From Eubacteriales bacterium (GTDB taxonomy: Bacteria; Bacillota; Clostridia; Lachnospirales; Lachnospiraceae): a stretch of DNA of 41,939 bases. The notes beneath the pieces are model-generated. The model did not search any database, was not told the DNA's origin, and saw only the letters and a program-made list of their open reading frames with translations. The stretch is from assembly GCA_030536575.1 (NCBI GenBank), contig JAUNPS010000040.1, positions 1 through 41,939 on the forward strand. The letters are read 5' to 3'. Positions within the stretch are counted from its first letter, which is position 1, and the number at the start of each line of letters is the position of its first letter. The position numbers and the translations under genes are program-made. Below, piece by piece: positions 16,023 to 29,938 of the stretch.

Positions 16023-16958
16023 CTAGAATAACGCGTTATCCTTGTCCAGCTTCCGGACGATCATATTTGCTGTGAGCACCACGATAAATCCTACAATGGA
16101 CTGATAAAAACCTGCCGCAGAAGCTCTTCCTACGTCATTTAACTGAGTCAATCCCTTATATACGTAGGTGTCAATGGTCTGCGTCACGTTGGACAAAAGA
16201 CCGGAGTCCATCGGAACCTGATAGAACAAGCCGAAGTCGGAATAGAAAATTTTTCCGATACTAAGAAGCACCATCGTGATAATTGTGCTCTTTAAGCCCG
16301 GCAGCGTCACATGGAAAATACGCTGAAGTCTGGTGGCTCCATCCACCACGGCGGCCTCATAGAGGGAGGAATCGATTCCGATCACAGTGGCATAATAGAT
16401 GATACTGTTGTATCCGAAGCTTTTCCACAAATGAACGAATACCAGGATAAACGGCCAGTACTTGGGTGTGGTATACCAGGAAATTCGCTTGATTCCAAAA
16501 GCTTTCAGGATGGTATTGTTGATAAATCCGCTGTCAGCGCTTAAGAACGCATAAACAATATAGCTTACCACTACCATGGAGATGAGATAGGGAATCAAAA
16601 TCAATGTCTGATAGACCTTCTTGGACATCGCGCTCTTTAGTTCATTCAGCATAATCGCTACGACCACCGCCAAAGTGGTTCCCAGGATAATAAATGCCAA
16701 ATTATAACAAATGGTATTTCTGGTGATAATAAAAGCATCCTGAGATTTAAAAAGATACGTAAAATTCTTCAGTCCCACCCATTCGCTTCCGAAAATTCCT
16801 TTGGAGTAATCGTATTTTTTGAACGCGATGGAAAGCCCCAGCATAGGAATATAGTTATTGATGAGTAGGTAAAGGATTCCGGGAACCATCATGGAATACA
16901 ATACCAAAGCCTGTTTTTTATGTACCTTTCCGGTACGTTTCTTTCCCTTACTCTTCAT
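16023..16958 (-). CDS. CUT1 sugar ABC transporter permease (LplB/YteP type)
   Basis: A 311-residue permease. A basic cytoplasmic N-terminus (MKSKGKKRTGKVHKKQ) precedes six helices; MVPGILYLLINNYIPMLG is the usual first helix of LplB proteins. The EAA loop is SLYEAAVVDGATRLQRIFHV with TLPGLK. It forms the translocation pore with the adjacent LplC-type permease and receives substrate from the binding protein encoded 61 bases upstream. The ribosome site is AAAGGAGCAGG. Confidence 0.9.
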   Translation of the reverse strand: MKSKGKKRTGKVHKKQALVLYSMMVPGILYLLINNYIPMLGLSIAFKKYDYSKGIFGSEWVGLKNFTYLFKSQDAFIITRNTICYNLAFIILGTTLAVVVAIMLNELKSAMSKKVYQTLILIPYLISMVVVSYIVYAFLSADSGFINNTILKAFGIKRISWYTTPKYWPFILVFVHLWKSFGYNSIIYYATVIGIDSSLYEAAVVDGATRLQRIFHVTLPGLKSTIITMVLLSIGKIFYSDFGLFYQVPMDSGLLSNVTQTIDTYVYKGLTQLNDVGRASAAGFYQSIVGFIVVLTANMIVRKLDKDNALF

Positions 16959-17019
16959 GATCCTGCTCCTTTTAAAAGAATTGGGGCAAATTTCTTTGCC
17001 CCAGTCATGTGCCTCTTAT

Positions 17020-18474
17020 TTACTCTGCCTCTTTGCTTGCCAAAAATGCGTCCAACTGTTCCTGTTTTGCAGTGATGATCTTATCGATTCCGGCTACCTC
17101 AAGTTCCTGGTTTGCCTGTTCGATGGTGGATTCCGGATCTACGGTCCCATCCAGCAATGCGTAATAATATTTATTCATGATGTTGACGCAGGCTGCATAT
17201 TCATCGGTCACTTCAGAAGAATCAAAGACAAATCCAGTGGCGATGGAATGGGTGGCGTTGGTGTTGAAATCCATTAAGTCGTCAAAGAACGTCGCGCCGT
17301 TGCTCGAAAGAGGCGGGGTCAGGGAAGAATTCGGATAGATAAAGTACATTGCCGCGCCGCCGTAAGTCACTGTCGTCGCATCTTTTCCTTCCGGATAAGA
17401 GATGGAGCCGTCCTCATTCTTTACATAATGTGTTCCTTCAATGCCATCTACCAGCAAGGTAGCGATATCGCTGTCCGTATAAACGGCTTCAATAAACTGC
17501 CATGCAGCGTCCGGATTGCTGGAGTTGGAGTTGATCCCGTAGCTTAAAGAGGCGTAGCTATTGCTGGTGGACCATGCCGGTAAGATCTCCGCCAGTACGA
17601 TTCCATCGGCGGGGGCCGCGCACAGGTCGTTATTCAGATGGCAGAAGGCCTTACCGTTCAGAATCAGGTTATCCCCGCGCTCGGTATTGCTTAAGATATC
17701 CGCCATAATCAATCCGTCCTCATACCACTTATGGGTGTATTCACAGAATTCACGGAAATCGTCGGTATTAAAGAGGTTTTCTACGGTGGTACTCTGACCG
17801 CAGTCCGCTAAAACGCCTACGTAGGACTCATCTCCCAGACCGTCCCAGGACCATCCGTTTACCATAAAGTTCAGGTTCTGGCCCACCATGGGATAGATAT
17901 CCGGATATTGTTCCTGTACCTGATATAAAATTTCTTCGATGTCGTCGAAGGTTTTAATTGTAGAGACGTCGATTCCCATTTCATTTACAATTTCTTCCGA
18001 TAAATGTAAGTTGTACACATTCGCAAAATTCCGGAAGTTCGTGATGGAATATAAGCTTCCGTTCACTTTCGTTCCTTCCAGTTCTCCATGCGTCCATACA
18101 TTTTTGAACGCCTCGCTGGAATTTTCATAATAATCATCCAGACATAAAAGCTGACCGTTGTTGACAAAGGTTGCCAGCGGCGTCTGCTGTAAAGCGATCA
18201 CGTCCACTTCGTCTCCCGTTAAAAGAAGGTTCGACTGCTGGGTCCAGCTTCCCGCATTGATGTAAGTAATCTCTACCTGGATACCGAAACGCTCCGCCAG
18301 AAGTTTGTTGATCTCTGCTTCTACCAGATCTACATCCGTAAAGTCATAGGTGCTCGGCATCGCATATTTTACTACCGGAAGGTCTGAAGCTTCATCGGCC
18401 AAAACGGTTCCTCCCATCAGCATGGAGCCTGTCATCGCTGCTGCCAGCATCGTTACTGCTGCTTTTTTCTTCAT
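17020..18474 (-). CDS. Extracellular solute-binding protein of the CUT1 transporter
   Basis: A 484-residue LplA-type binding protein (family 1 fold). The N-terminus MKKKAAVTMLAAAMTGSMLM followed by GGTVLADEAS is a clear signal peptide, but there is no Cys in a lipobox. Signal peptidase I would cut near VLA|DEA and the protein would not be lipid-anchored, which is odd for a Gram-positive ABC binding protein. The body has KYAMPSTYDF, DVIALQQTPL, SYGINSNSSNPDAAWQFIEA and a final helix-rich part, matching this family. It is the first gene of the transporter set, with AAGGAG ahead of the ATG. The ligand is presumably a plant oligosaccharide handled by the adjacent GH3, GH2 and GH78 enzymes. Confidence 0.88.
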   Translation of the reverse strand: MKKKAAVTMLAAAMTGSMLMGGTVLADEASDLPVVKYAMPSTYDFTDVDLVEAEINKLLAERFGIQVEITYINAGSWTQQSNLLLTGDEVDVIALQQTPLATFVNNGQLLCLDDYYENSSEAFKNVWTHGELEGTKVNGSLYSITNFRNFANVYNLHLSEEIVNEMGIDVSTIKTFDDIEEILYQVQEQYPDIYPMVGQNLNFMVNGWSWDGLGDESYVGVLADCGQSTTVENLFNTDDFREFCEYTHKWYEDGLIMADILSNTERGDNLILNGKAFCHLNNDLCAAPADGIVLAEILPAWSTSNSYASLSYGINSNSSNPDAAWQFIEAVYTDSDIATLLVDGIEGTHYVKNEDGSISYPEGKDATTVTYGGAAMYFIYPNSSLTPPLSSNGATFFDDLMDFNTNATHSIATGFVFDSSEVTDEYAACVNIMNKYYYALLDGTVDPESTIEQANQELEVAGIDKIITAKQEQLDAFLASKEAE

Positions 18475-18527
18475 TTCTTCTTCTCCTTTTCTTTGTTTAT
18501 TTTTTCCCTTGTTTGTTTTGTGCCTTA

Positions 18528-18560
18528 AGTATAACAGGCTGTTTTTGTTTCATCTGTCAC
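18528..18560 (-). promoter_or_regulatory. Probable activator-dependent promoter of the transporter operon
   Basis: A good -10 TATACT (18528-18533) lies about 55 bases before the binding-protein start, but the hexamer 17 bases upstream is CAGATG, not a -35. A -10 without a -35 is what one expects for a promoter needing the YesN-type activator encoded next door. Confidence 0.45.
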
Positions 18561-18570
18561 TTTTATGATG

Positions 18571-18609
18571 AAAAAATGTCCCTTTCGTGACTTTCTCACA
18601 AAAGAGACA
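18571..18609 (-). terminator. Terminator of the YesM/YesN operon
   Basis: A 14-bp stem (TGTCTCTTTTGTGA with TCACGAAAGGGACA, two G-T pairs) is followed by TTTTTT on the minus strand. It lies a few bases after the response-regulator stop, between it and the transporter promoter. Confidence 0.85.
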
Positions 18610-18615
18610 TTTCTT

Positions 18616-20196
18616 TTAGCTATTTCTTTTATGTATCTGCCGGTAGTCGAGAGGAGTCATATGTTCCATTTCCTTGAAGATTTTCGAGAAATAGGAAAAG
18701 TTATCGTATCCCACTTTGGAGGCGATAATTCCCACGGAAAAATTCGTGGAAGACAACAATTTTTTGGCCAGCTCCATCCGTTCCTGAATCACGTAATCTT
18801 TGAACGTCAGTCCCACTTTTGCTTTAAACATTCTGGAAAAATATTCTTCATTCAAATACAAAAGGTTTGCTACTTCTTTCCGGGAAATATTCTGGTTGAT
18901 ATTGTCATGGATGTACTGCAGGGCGATTTGAATACCATCTTCCTTCGTATTTTCCTGCCGACGGATAAATTCCAGGCAATAATCGACGGCTTTCATCAAC
19001 CCGTCAAACGTATGATAAGCCTCCATAAACACTTCATACGGGTAAGCCTCCGTAAAAATACCGTGCGTCTCGATCTTCCGGGATTCTGCTACCGCGAAAA
19101 AAGCCTTGGAAAAATTAAAATGAATGGCCTTCATCCGTTTCAGATCCAATTCTCCCCTCCGATCGGCCCTTCGGCAGTATTCCTCAATCTCACCTCGTAC
19201 AAGCTCCCCTTCCCCTCTCTCAATATAATGAAACCACTGCTCCATTCCGGGAAGCTTTAAAGAATCTCCGCTTTTCTTTTGCTCCTCACTTACGAAGGTA
19301 TCTGCTTTTCCCATAACATTATCCGTCTTCATCTCTTCCAGCCTCTTAAGACCCTTGTAGATGGTTTCTTTTTCCGCTTTGACCAGATAAAACGCCATGG
19401 CAAAATCCATATTCTTTTGTACAAATTCGTGAACCGTTCGGATCTTTTCCACTACTTTGGAATCGTTCATCGAAGCTTGATTCCCATAAAGCAGCAAAAA
19501 CAAACCGGAATTTTTGATGGGACATAGAAAAAGCTGGCATTCCAATCCTTCAAACGTCTCTTCCATAATATTCTTCACTACCATCCGAACAAGCCTTGTG
19601 CTCCATTCTCCTTCATGGCTTTTCCAGTGGAGAATTTCCGCCTGCACCAGGTAAAAGACTTCCTTTGGGTAACGTTTGTCAAGAAGTTTCAATAGCTTCT
19701 CCAGAACACTTCGGACTTCGGATTCCTCGCTTACCAACAAACGTTCCAGAAAACTGTTATGTAAGATCTCCTGCTGGTCTTTTAGAAAATCTCGATTTTC
19801 TTCCAGCTCCATCCGCTTCCTGTCCTGAAAAATCTTTGCACAGGCTTTCTGAAGAACCCTCTCCACCTCCTCAAACCTGGCCGGTTGAAGGATATAATCG
19901 TATCCGCCCAGTTGGATCGCTTTATGCGCATACTGAAAGTCCGCATGGGCCGTCAGAAAAATGCACTCGATTTTGGGATCATATTCCTTTACCCAGGCGA
20001 ACAGGGAAAGTCCGTCTTCTCCCGGCATCTCGATGTCGGTAAGCATTAAATCAATCCGATGGTTTCTAAGAAGCTCTTTGGCCTCCCCGGCGCTTGACGC
20101 CAGGTAGATTTCTTCGATGGGAAGTTTTTCCCAGGCGACTCCATTTCTCAGACTGCTTAACACAGTCTTTTGATCATCCACAATAATAAGATTCAC
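18616..20196 (-). CDS. AraC-type response regulator (YesN family)
   Basis: A 526-residue two-domain regulator. The receiver domain (1-120) has VDDQ near the start, phosphoacceptor Asp54 in LTDIEMPG, and YDYILQPARF, in which the usual conserved Lys before Pro is Gln. A long linker follows, and the C-terminal AraC HTH pair (about 425-520) includes ISRKEVANLLYLNEEYFSRM, VGLTFKDYVI and VGYDNFSYFSKIFKEMEHM. The gene overlaps the kinase gene by 4 bases (ATGA). It most likely activates the neighbouring CUT1 transporter operon and possibly the GH2 genes on sugar sensing by its YesM partner. The Lys-to-Gln change may alter how phosphorylation is signalled; I believe Gln also occurs in some relatives. 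Confidence 0.9.
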   Translation of the reverse strand: MNLIIVDDQKTVLSSLRNGVAWEKLPIEEIYLASSAGEAKELLRNHRIDLMLTDIEMPGEDGLSLFAWVKEYDPKIECIFLTAHADFQYAHKAIQLGGYDYILQPARFEEVERVLQKACAKIFQDRKRMELEENRDFLKDQQEILHNSFLERLLVSEESEVRSVLEKLLKLLDKRYPKEVFYLVQAEILHWKSHEGEWSTRLVRMVVKNIMEETFEGLECQLFLCPIKNSGLFLLLYGNQASMNDSKVVEKIRTVHEFVQKNMDFAMAFYLVKAEKETIYKGLKRLEEMKTDNVMGKADTFVSEEQKKSGDSLKLPGMEQWFHYIERGEGELVRGEIEEYCRRADRRGELDLKRMKAIHFNFSKAFFAVAESRKIETHGIFTEAYPYEVFMEAYHTFDGLMKAVDYCLEFIRRQENTKEDGIQIALQYIHDNINQNISRKEVANLLYLNEEYFSRMFKAKVGLTFKDYVIQERMELAKKLLSSTNFSVGIIASKVGYDNFSYFSKIFKEMEHMTPLDYRQIHKRNS

Positions 20197-21935
20197 TTCC
20201 CACCCTCCTTTTTTCCGATCAAGGCTTCGGAAGACGCAGCGCTTTCCTCATCTGCCACATAGGGCAGGATCAGCTCGCTGACAGCGCCCCTGGAATTATA
20301 AAAATTATACTCTGCCTTCCCGTGATACAAAATGGCGCAGCGGTTTTTTAGATTGGTAATTCCCACGCCCACCGTTTCATCACTTTCCCAGGCATTGATC
20401 ACCTCAAGCACCTTGTCCGGATACCCCGAACCGTTATCACGAATGGTCAGATCGACGTATTCCCCGTCCTCAGCGGAAAGCTTGATGGCTCTTATCTGAA
20501 GTTTCAGCTCTTCCCCTTCCTTTTGGGGTTTGTAATACTTGAAGGCATTCTCTACAAACGTCTGTATGGTCAAAAATGGCACTTTCGCCTGAGCAAGCTC
20601 CGGTGCAATGTTCCAGAGGCAAACTGCCCGGCGCTCCAGAAGTTCATTTTGGAGTTTTTGATAATTTTCCGTATAGCTTACTTCTTCTTTCAAGGTGACC
20701 ATATCTTTTTCCATCTTCAGAAGATAGCGCATATGCTCGGAAATGGCGAAAATCAAATCCTGGATCTTATGATATCTTTCCTCCGTTACCAGGGCATTCA
20801 TAGTTTTTAAACAATTCAAATAAAAATGCGGCCGGATCTGGAGTTGGAAGTACGTTAGCTCTGCCTTTTGTTTTTTGATCTTTTCTTCATAAGAGGCAAT
20901 CTTCAGACAACGGATCTGCTCCATCATCTGCCCGAACATCTCATTGACTTCCTTGATCTCCAGAAACTCTGCGTTTCGATTGATCTCAACGTCCCAGTTA
21001 TTATCTCGAATCTGTTCCATCGTGTCCTTCAGCTCTGCCAAAGAATTGATCATTTTTTGATTCAAATGCCGCATCAAGACTACGAGAACGAATAAGCACA
21101 CTGCGGATAAGAGGATAATCACCACCTGAGAAATCTGAAGATAGTACTGCCAATTTTTACGGAATACCATGTGAAGCATCAAATTCGAAGAACCAATGGC
21201 CTTCTGAGTGACCACATAGTTCCGGTTTTCCCAGGTTCCGGTTTTTCCCTCTTCGAGGGCTGTGGTAAGCGAAAGTTCCTTGGCAAGCTCCATTCCGGTG
21301 ACAGCCTCTCCTCCTTTCGTCAAAACAATCTGTGGTTTCATTCCCATGATACTCTCCGAAACCTGTTCGTCATACGATAAACTTACCAGGCCGATCACGC
21401 TTCCGTATCTTTTTTGATAGACTTTCGCATAATACGTGCACGCATCCGTTTGAATCAAAATCCATTCGTTCATGTTGATAAGCGGTTCCACAGAATCTTT
21501 GATTATTTGGACCGCCTGAGTTTTTTCTTCATTACTCACCGTATCCACAAATCGGTAGAGGACATGTTTTCCCCCGTCATAGGAAACAATATATCCCCTG
21601 AATCCGGACTCTGACAAAAGACAGCTCTGCATCATACTGTCCAGATTATAGGCGGCGCCGTAGCTTTGGACAGTATCCTTTTTCGTACTCATCGTTTCAA
21701 AGTCCGGACTGTTAAAAAATAGCATAGCAAGGGTATTGTCCACATTCTGCATAGCGTCTTGCGTATCACTGACCAGCTTTTCAATCTCCGATGTCGCGTC
21801 GAATTTCATCTGATAGTAGGTCCGTGAGATGGCATAAAAGTCAAAAATCAGCAAAAGGATCGCAATGATGGCAAACGCAAAGGTCCAGGTATATGTTAAT
21901 TGTCTTTTTAAGGATTTTTCCTGTTTCATAGACAC
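20193..21935 (-). CDS. Sensor histidine kinase (YesM family)
   Basis: A 580-residue membrane kinase. A first membrane helix (about 15-38), an extracellular sensor domain to about 260, a second helix (268-288) and a HAMP region lead to the His-kinase domain. The phospho-acceptor is His370 in LQIRPHFYLNCL, the N box TFVENAFKY is near 463, DNGSGY is at 500-505, and GVGITNLKNR forms the last nucleotide loop. YesM kinases sense extracellular sugars, sometimes through the ABC binding protein, and phosphorylate YesN. It is translationally coupled to the YesN gene. A promoter lies immediately upstream, near the end of the GH2 gene. Confidence 0.9.
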   Translation of the reverse strand: MSMKQEKSLKRQLTYTWTFAFAIIAILLLIFDFYAISRTYYQMKFDATSEIEKLVSDTQDAMQNVDNTLAMLFFNSPDFETMSTKKDTVQSYGAAYNLDSMMQSCLLSESGFRGYIVSYDGGKHVLYRFVDTVSNEEKTQAVQIIKDSVEPLINMNEWILIQTDACTYYAKVYQKRYGSVIGLVSLSYDEQVSESIMGMKPQIVLTKGGEAVTGMELAKELSLTTALEEGKTGTWENRNYVVTQKAIGSSNLMLHMVFRKNWQYYLQISQVVIILLSAVCLFVLVVLMRHLNQKMINSLAELKDTMEQIRDNNWDVEINRNAEFLEIKEVNEMFGQMMEQIRCLKIASYEEKIKKQKAELTYFQLQIRPHFYLNCLKTMNALVTEERYHKIQDLIFAISEHMRYLLKMEKDMVTLKEEVSYTENYQKLQNELLERRAVCLWNIAPELAQAKVPFLTIQTFVENAFKYYKPQKEGEELKLQIRAIKLSAEDGEYVDLTIRDNGSGYPDKVLEVINAWESDETVGVGITNLKNRCAILYHGKAEYNFYNSRGAVSELILPYVADEESAASSEALIGKKEGGK

Positions 21936-21994
21936 CTTCCAAATATAATTTTATTACGCTCGTTCCTCGCTCAATGTTTCGCTATTCTTTTCTA

Positions 21995-22023
21995 AATATA
22001 CCATGTCCAAAACTCTTACACAA
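21995..22023 (-). promoter_or_regulatory. Promoter of the YesM/YesN operon
   Basis: TTGTGT (22018-22023), a 17-base spacer and TATATT (21995-22000) lie within 5 bases of the GH2 stop codon, so the regulators can be expressed independently of the GH2 genes. Confidence 0.55.
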
Positions 22024-22026
22024 TCC

Positions 22027-27772
<5,746 letters not shown>

Positions 27773-27805
27773 TGCCGCCTCCATTTTGTTTTTTCTCGAT
27801 AATGT

Positions 27806-27826
27806 CATTGTAAATTTTTCACAATG
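27806..27826. promoter_or_regulatory. Inverted repeat between the GH2 and AraC genes
   Basis: CATTGT (27806-27811) and ACAATG (27821-27826) form a perfect inverted repeat in the 169-base divergent gap, about 40 bases before the GH2 start. It is a candidate operator for the AraC regulator. Confidence 0.35.
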
Positions 27827-27886
27827 GATTCTCAATATCTCAGAGCATCCAATGCCGTCCAAACTGTATCGTATTCAGACTTTCTA

Positions 27887-27915
27887 TTGACGAAAACGGA
27901 AAAGAATTTTATACT
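27887..27915 (+). promoter_or_regulatory. Promoter of the AraC regulator gene
   Basis: TTGACG (27887-27892), a 17-base spacer and TATACT (27910-27915) lie 27 bases before the ATG. It is a strong housekeeping match. Confidence 0.75.
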
Positions 27916-27941
27916 AATCGGTAGGAAGGGGAAATGTTTTT

Positions 27942-28904
27942 ATGAATTTTGTGATCTCAAACAGTCCTTTTCGCGTCTCTTATTTAGCGATCAAAGGAGG
28001 AAAAGCGCAATATTTTTGCATTGTGGGAAAAGAAAAGCCACGAGGAACGGACGGGCATCTGAAGAATCGGTTTCATCAGCATGAATCCTATGAATTGATC
28101 TATGTATTGAACGGGGAACTGACGCAGCACCTGGAAAATGGGGTGTTTCCTTACCGCGCCGGGGATGTGTGTTTTCTCGACCGCAATACCAGGCATTTTG
28201 AAGGCTATGAGACGGACTGCTCCCTTGTTTTTTTGAATTTTGCTCCCTGGTTTCTGGAGAAATTGTTTGGCCCGAACGAGATTCTTCCGGACACCGCTCA
28301 GTTTTCTTCCGGTATCGTCCGGGAATTCTTGATTGGAAACGCTAAAGAGCCGAAAAAAGAATATTTAGATTTTGCGTATAGCCCCAAAGGCCGCGAATTG
28401 CTCCCTTCGCCTCTGACCGCCTTACTGGATGAGATCATTCTGGGGCTTCTTTACCCGAAAATCGGGTTCGCATTTCATATTCAGGAATCGCTTCTATGCC
28501 TGATTGCCACTTTGGAGGACGCAAACCTTTACAATGCTTCCAGAATCTCCCTGGATTCCGGGACGGAAACCTTTATCATGGCCCGCATCAATGGGTATAT
28601 TCAGAGATATCACGGACAGATTTCCCGAAAAGAACTGTCCGAATATCTTCATTACAATGGCGATTATCTGAATCGCATCGCCAAACGTCAAACAGGAACG
28701 ACACTCTCCAAGCTCTGTCAAAACGCCTGCCTTGCGGAGGCGAAACGGCTGCTTTTACAAACTGACTGGAGCATTTCCCGCATTATCGAACATCTCGGCT
28801 ATGTAAACCGGACGTATTTCTATGAAATTTTCGAAAAGCAGTTCGGCGTCTCGCCCTCCGAATTTCGTAAGGTGGATTCGGATACGACGCATCCCACTTT
28901 CTAA
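27942..28904 (+). CDS. AraC-family regulator with cupin sensor domain
   Basis: A 320-residue regulator. The N-terminal cupin (about 35-130) has FHQHESYELIYVLNGELTQH and YRAGDVCFLDRNTRHFEGYE, the fold used to bind sugars in AraC proteins. The C-terminal pair of HTH motifs (about 215-315) has ISRKELSEYLHYNGDYLNRI and WSISRIIEHLGYVNRTYFYE followed by FEKQFGVSPSEFR. It has its own promoter and a GGAAGGGG ribosome site and diverges from the two GH2 genes, which it probably controls. The inducer is likely the sugar freed by them. Confidence 0.88.
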   Translation: MNFVISNSPFRVSYLAIKGGKAQYFCIVGKEKPRGTDGHLKNRFHQHESYELIYVLNGELTQHLENGVFPYRAGDVCFLDRNTRHFEGYETDCSLVFLNFAPWFLEKLFGPNEILPDTAQFSSGIVREFLIGNAKEPKKEYLDFAYSPKGRELLPSPLTALLDEIILGLLYPKIGFAFHIQESLLCLIATLEDANLYNASRISLDSGTETFIMARINGYIQRYHGQISRKELSEYLHYNGDYLNRIAKRQTGTTLSKLCQNACLAEAKRLLLQTDWSISRIIEHLGYVNRTYFYEIFEKQFGVSPSEFRKVDSDTTHPTF

Positions 28905-28925
28905 AAGTGAGAACCGAAAAATGCC

Positions 28926-28965
28926 CTGCCCGCTCTTCAATATGATCTTTCAGGGTGAGGCCCCC
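28926..28965 (-). repeat. Decayed spoIIID 5' fragment, copy C
   Basis: This stretch shares an exact 18-mer (CTGCCCGCTCTTCAATAT) and about 35 of 40 positions with spoIIID copies A and B (leader plus first codons, LKDHIEERAG). The TTG start has become CTG and the ribosome site is degraded. It lies between two convergent AraC genes and supplies the last codons and stop of the leftward one. Confidence 0.8.
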
Positions 28966-29800
28966 GCAGCTGCGTCGGCGTCGCCCCAAACCTCTCCCGA
29001 AACATCCTCCGAAACACCTTCTCATTCGTAAACCCATGCTTCTCCAAAAGATCCGAAATCCTCTCCTCCGTCCCCAGAACCTCCTCATAAATCTTCCCCA
29101 ACCGCACCTCATTCTGATACTCCAAAAACGTCATTCCCATCCATTTCTTAAAAAAACGGCAGAAATATTTCGGCTCAAACGCGGCCACCTGGGCGATTTC
29201 CTGTAATGGAATGGGGCGATTATAGTTTTCTGCAATGTAGTCCAGGACGGGCTTTAACTTTTCCAGGTTTTTTTCCCGTCTGGTCATCTCCTCCGGCGCT
29301 ATGGGCGCACGGAAATTCTGACAGAGCTGAAAAAGCGCTTCGAAAAGCAGGCTGTTAAATTTCAGTACGCCGCTATCCGGCTGTTCTTCTTCCAGAAGCC
29401 GCATGTGCGCAAGGATTTCTTTGAAACCGTTTACCTTGCTCTGCTGATCTACCGTGTCGGCTGGGTCTTTCAGCGTAAAATTGAGCGCTTGTTTGTCCGG
29501 AATCCATTTTTCAAGGAAGCTTTCCGGGATCTGGAAAACAATGGCGCGGTTGGGCCTGGTGCACAGGGTAGAATGAACCTGATTGGGGTTAATGAGGATA
29601 CAGCGGCCGCTTTCCAGCGTAAAGGAAACCTTTTCCATGCGGATCTTCAATTCTCCTTCCAGCATATAGAGGATTTCAACCGCATCATGCCAGTGGGGCG
29701 CCACATAACTGCCGGAATCTATGGAGGTGTAGAAACGGACATTCGTCCTGCCATCCAGGGGGATCAGCTCGTAATTCGTTGGGGTAAGTATTTTTTCCAT
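28937..29800 (-). CDS. AraC-family regulator with cupin sensor domain
   Basis: A 287-residue regulator with AAGGAG before the ATG at 29800. The cupin half (about 15-110) has VAPHWHDAVEILYMLEGELK and INPNQVHSTLC. The AraC HTH half (about 180-280) has IPLQEIAQVAAFEPKYFCRF with FKKWMGMTFLEYQ and NEKVFRRMFRERFGATPTQL. The final residues after QLR (GPHPERSY) are read through the spoIIID-derived copy C and are probably not original. It diverges from the GH43 gene across 138 bases and is the likely regulator of it. Confidence 0.88.
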   Translation of the reverse strand: MEKILTPTNYELIPLDGRTNVRFYTSIDSGSYVAPHWHDAVEILYMLEGELKIRMEKVSFTLESGRCILINPNQVHSTLCTRPNRAIVFQIPESFLEKWIPDKQALNFTLKDPADTVDQQSKVNGFKEILAHMRLLEEEQPDSGVLKFNSLLFEALFQLCQNFRAPIAPEEMTRREKNLEKLKPVLDYIAENYNRPIPLQEIAQVAAFEPKYFCRFFKKWMGMTFLEYQNEVRLGKIYEEVLGTEERISDLLEKHGFTNEKVFRRMFRERFGATPTQLRGPHPERSY

Positions 29801-29846
29801 CGCGGCTCCTTGTGCGCGGCTTATCCGCGTTCAAAAAAAGAGAATA

Positions 29847-29881
29847 TTGACCTGTTAATCAGATACTAGCATATCTGGCGG
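29847..29881 (+). promoter_or_regulatory. Possible promoter of the GH43 gene
   Basis: TTGACC followed after 17 bases by CATATC lies about 60 bases before the GH43 start. The -10 is weak, as expected for an AraC-activated gene. Confidence 0.35.
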
Positions 29882-29938
29882 GGCCGCCGCAAGTATTTTA
29901 TGATAAAGCCACAGACTACTTACCAGGAGGTATCACCA

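Noticed and set aside
27773-27862. 30-codon N-terminal extension of the second GH2 protein
   Set aside because: No ribosome site, and GGAGG sits directly before the internal ATG at 27772 that begins the usual GH2 sequence.
28783-29112. 109-codon Arg-rich frame containing LKDHIEERAG
   Set aside because: Most of it is a shadow of the AraC gene; only the short spoIIID-like stretch is meaningful, and it is reported as a repeat.
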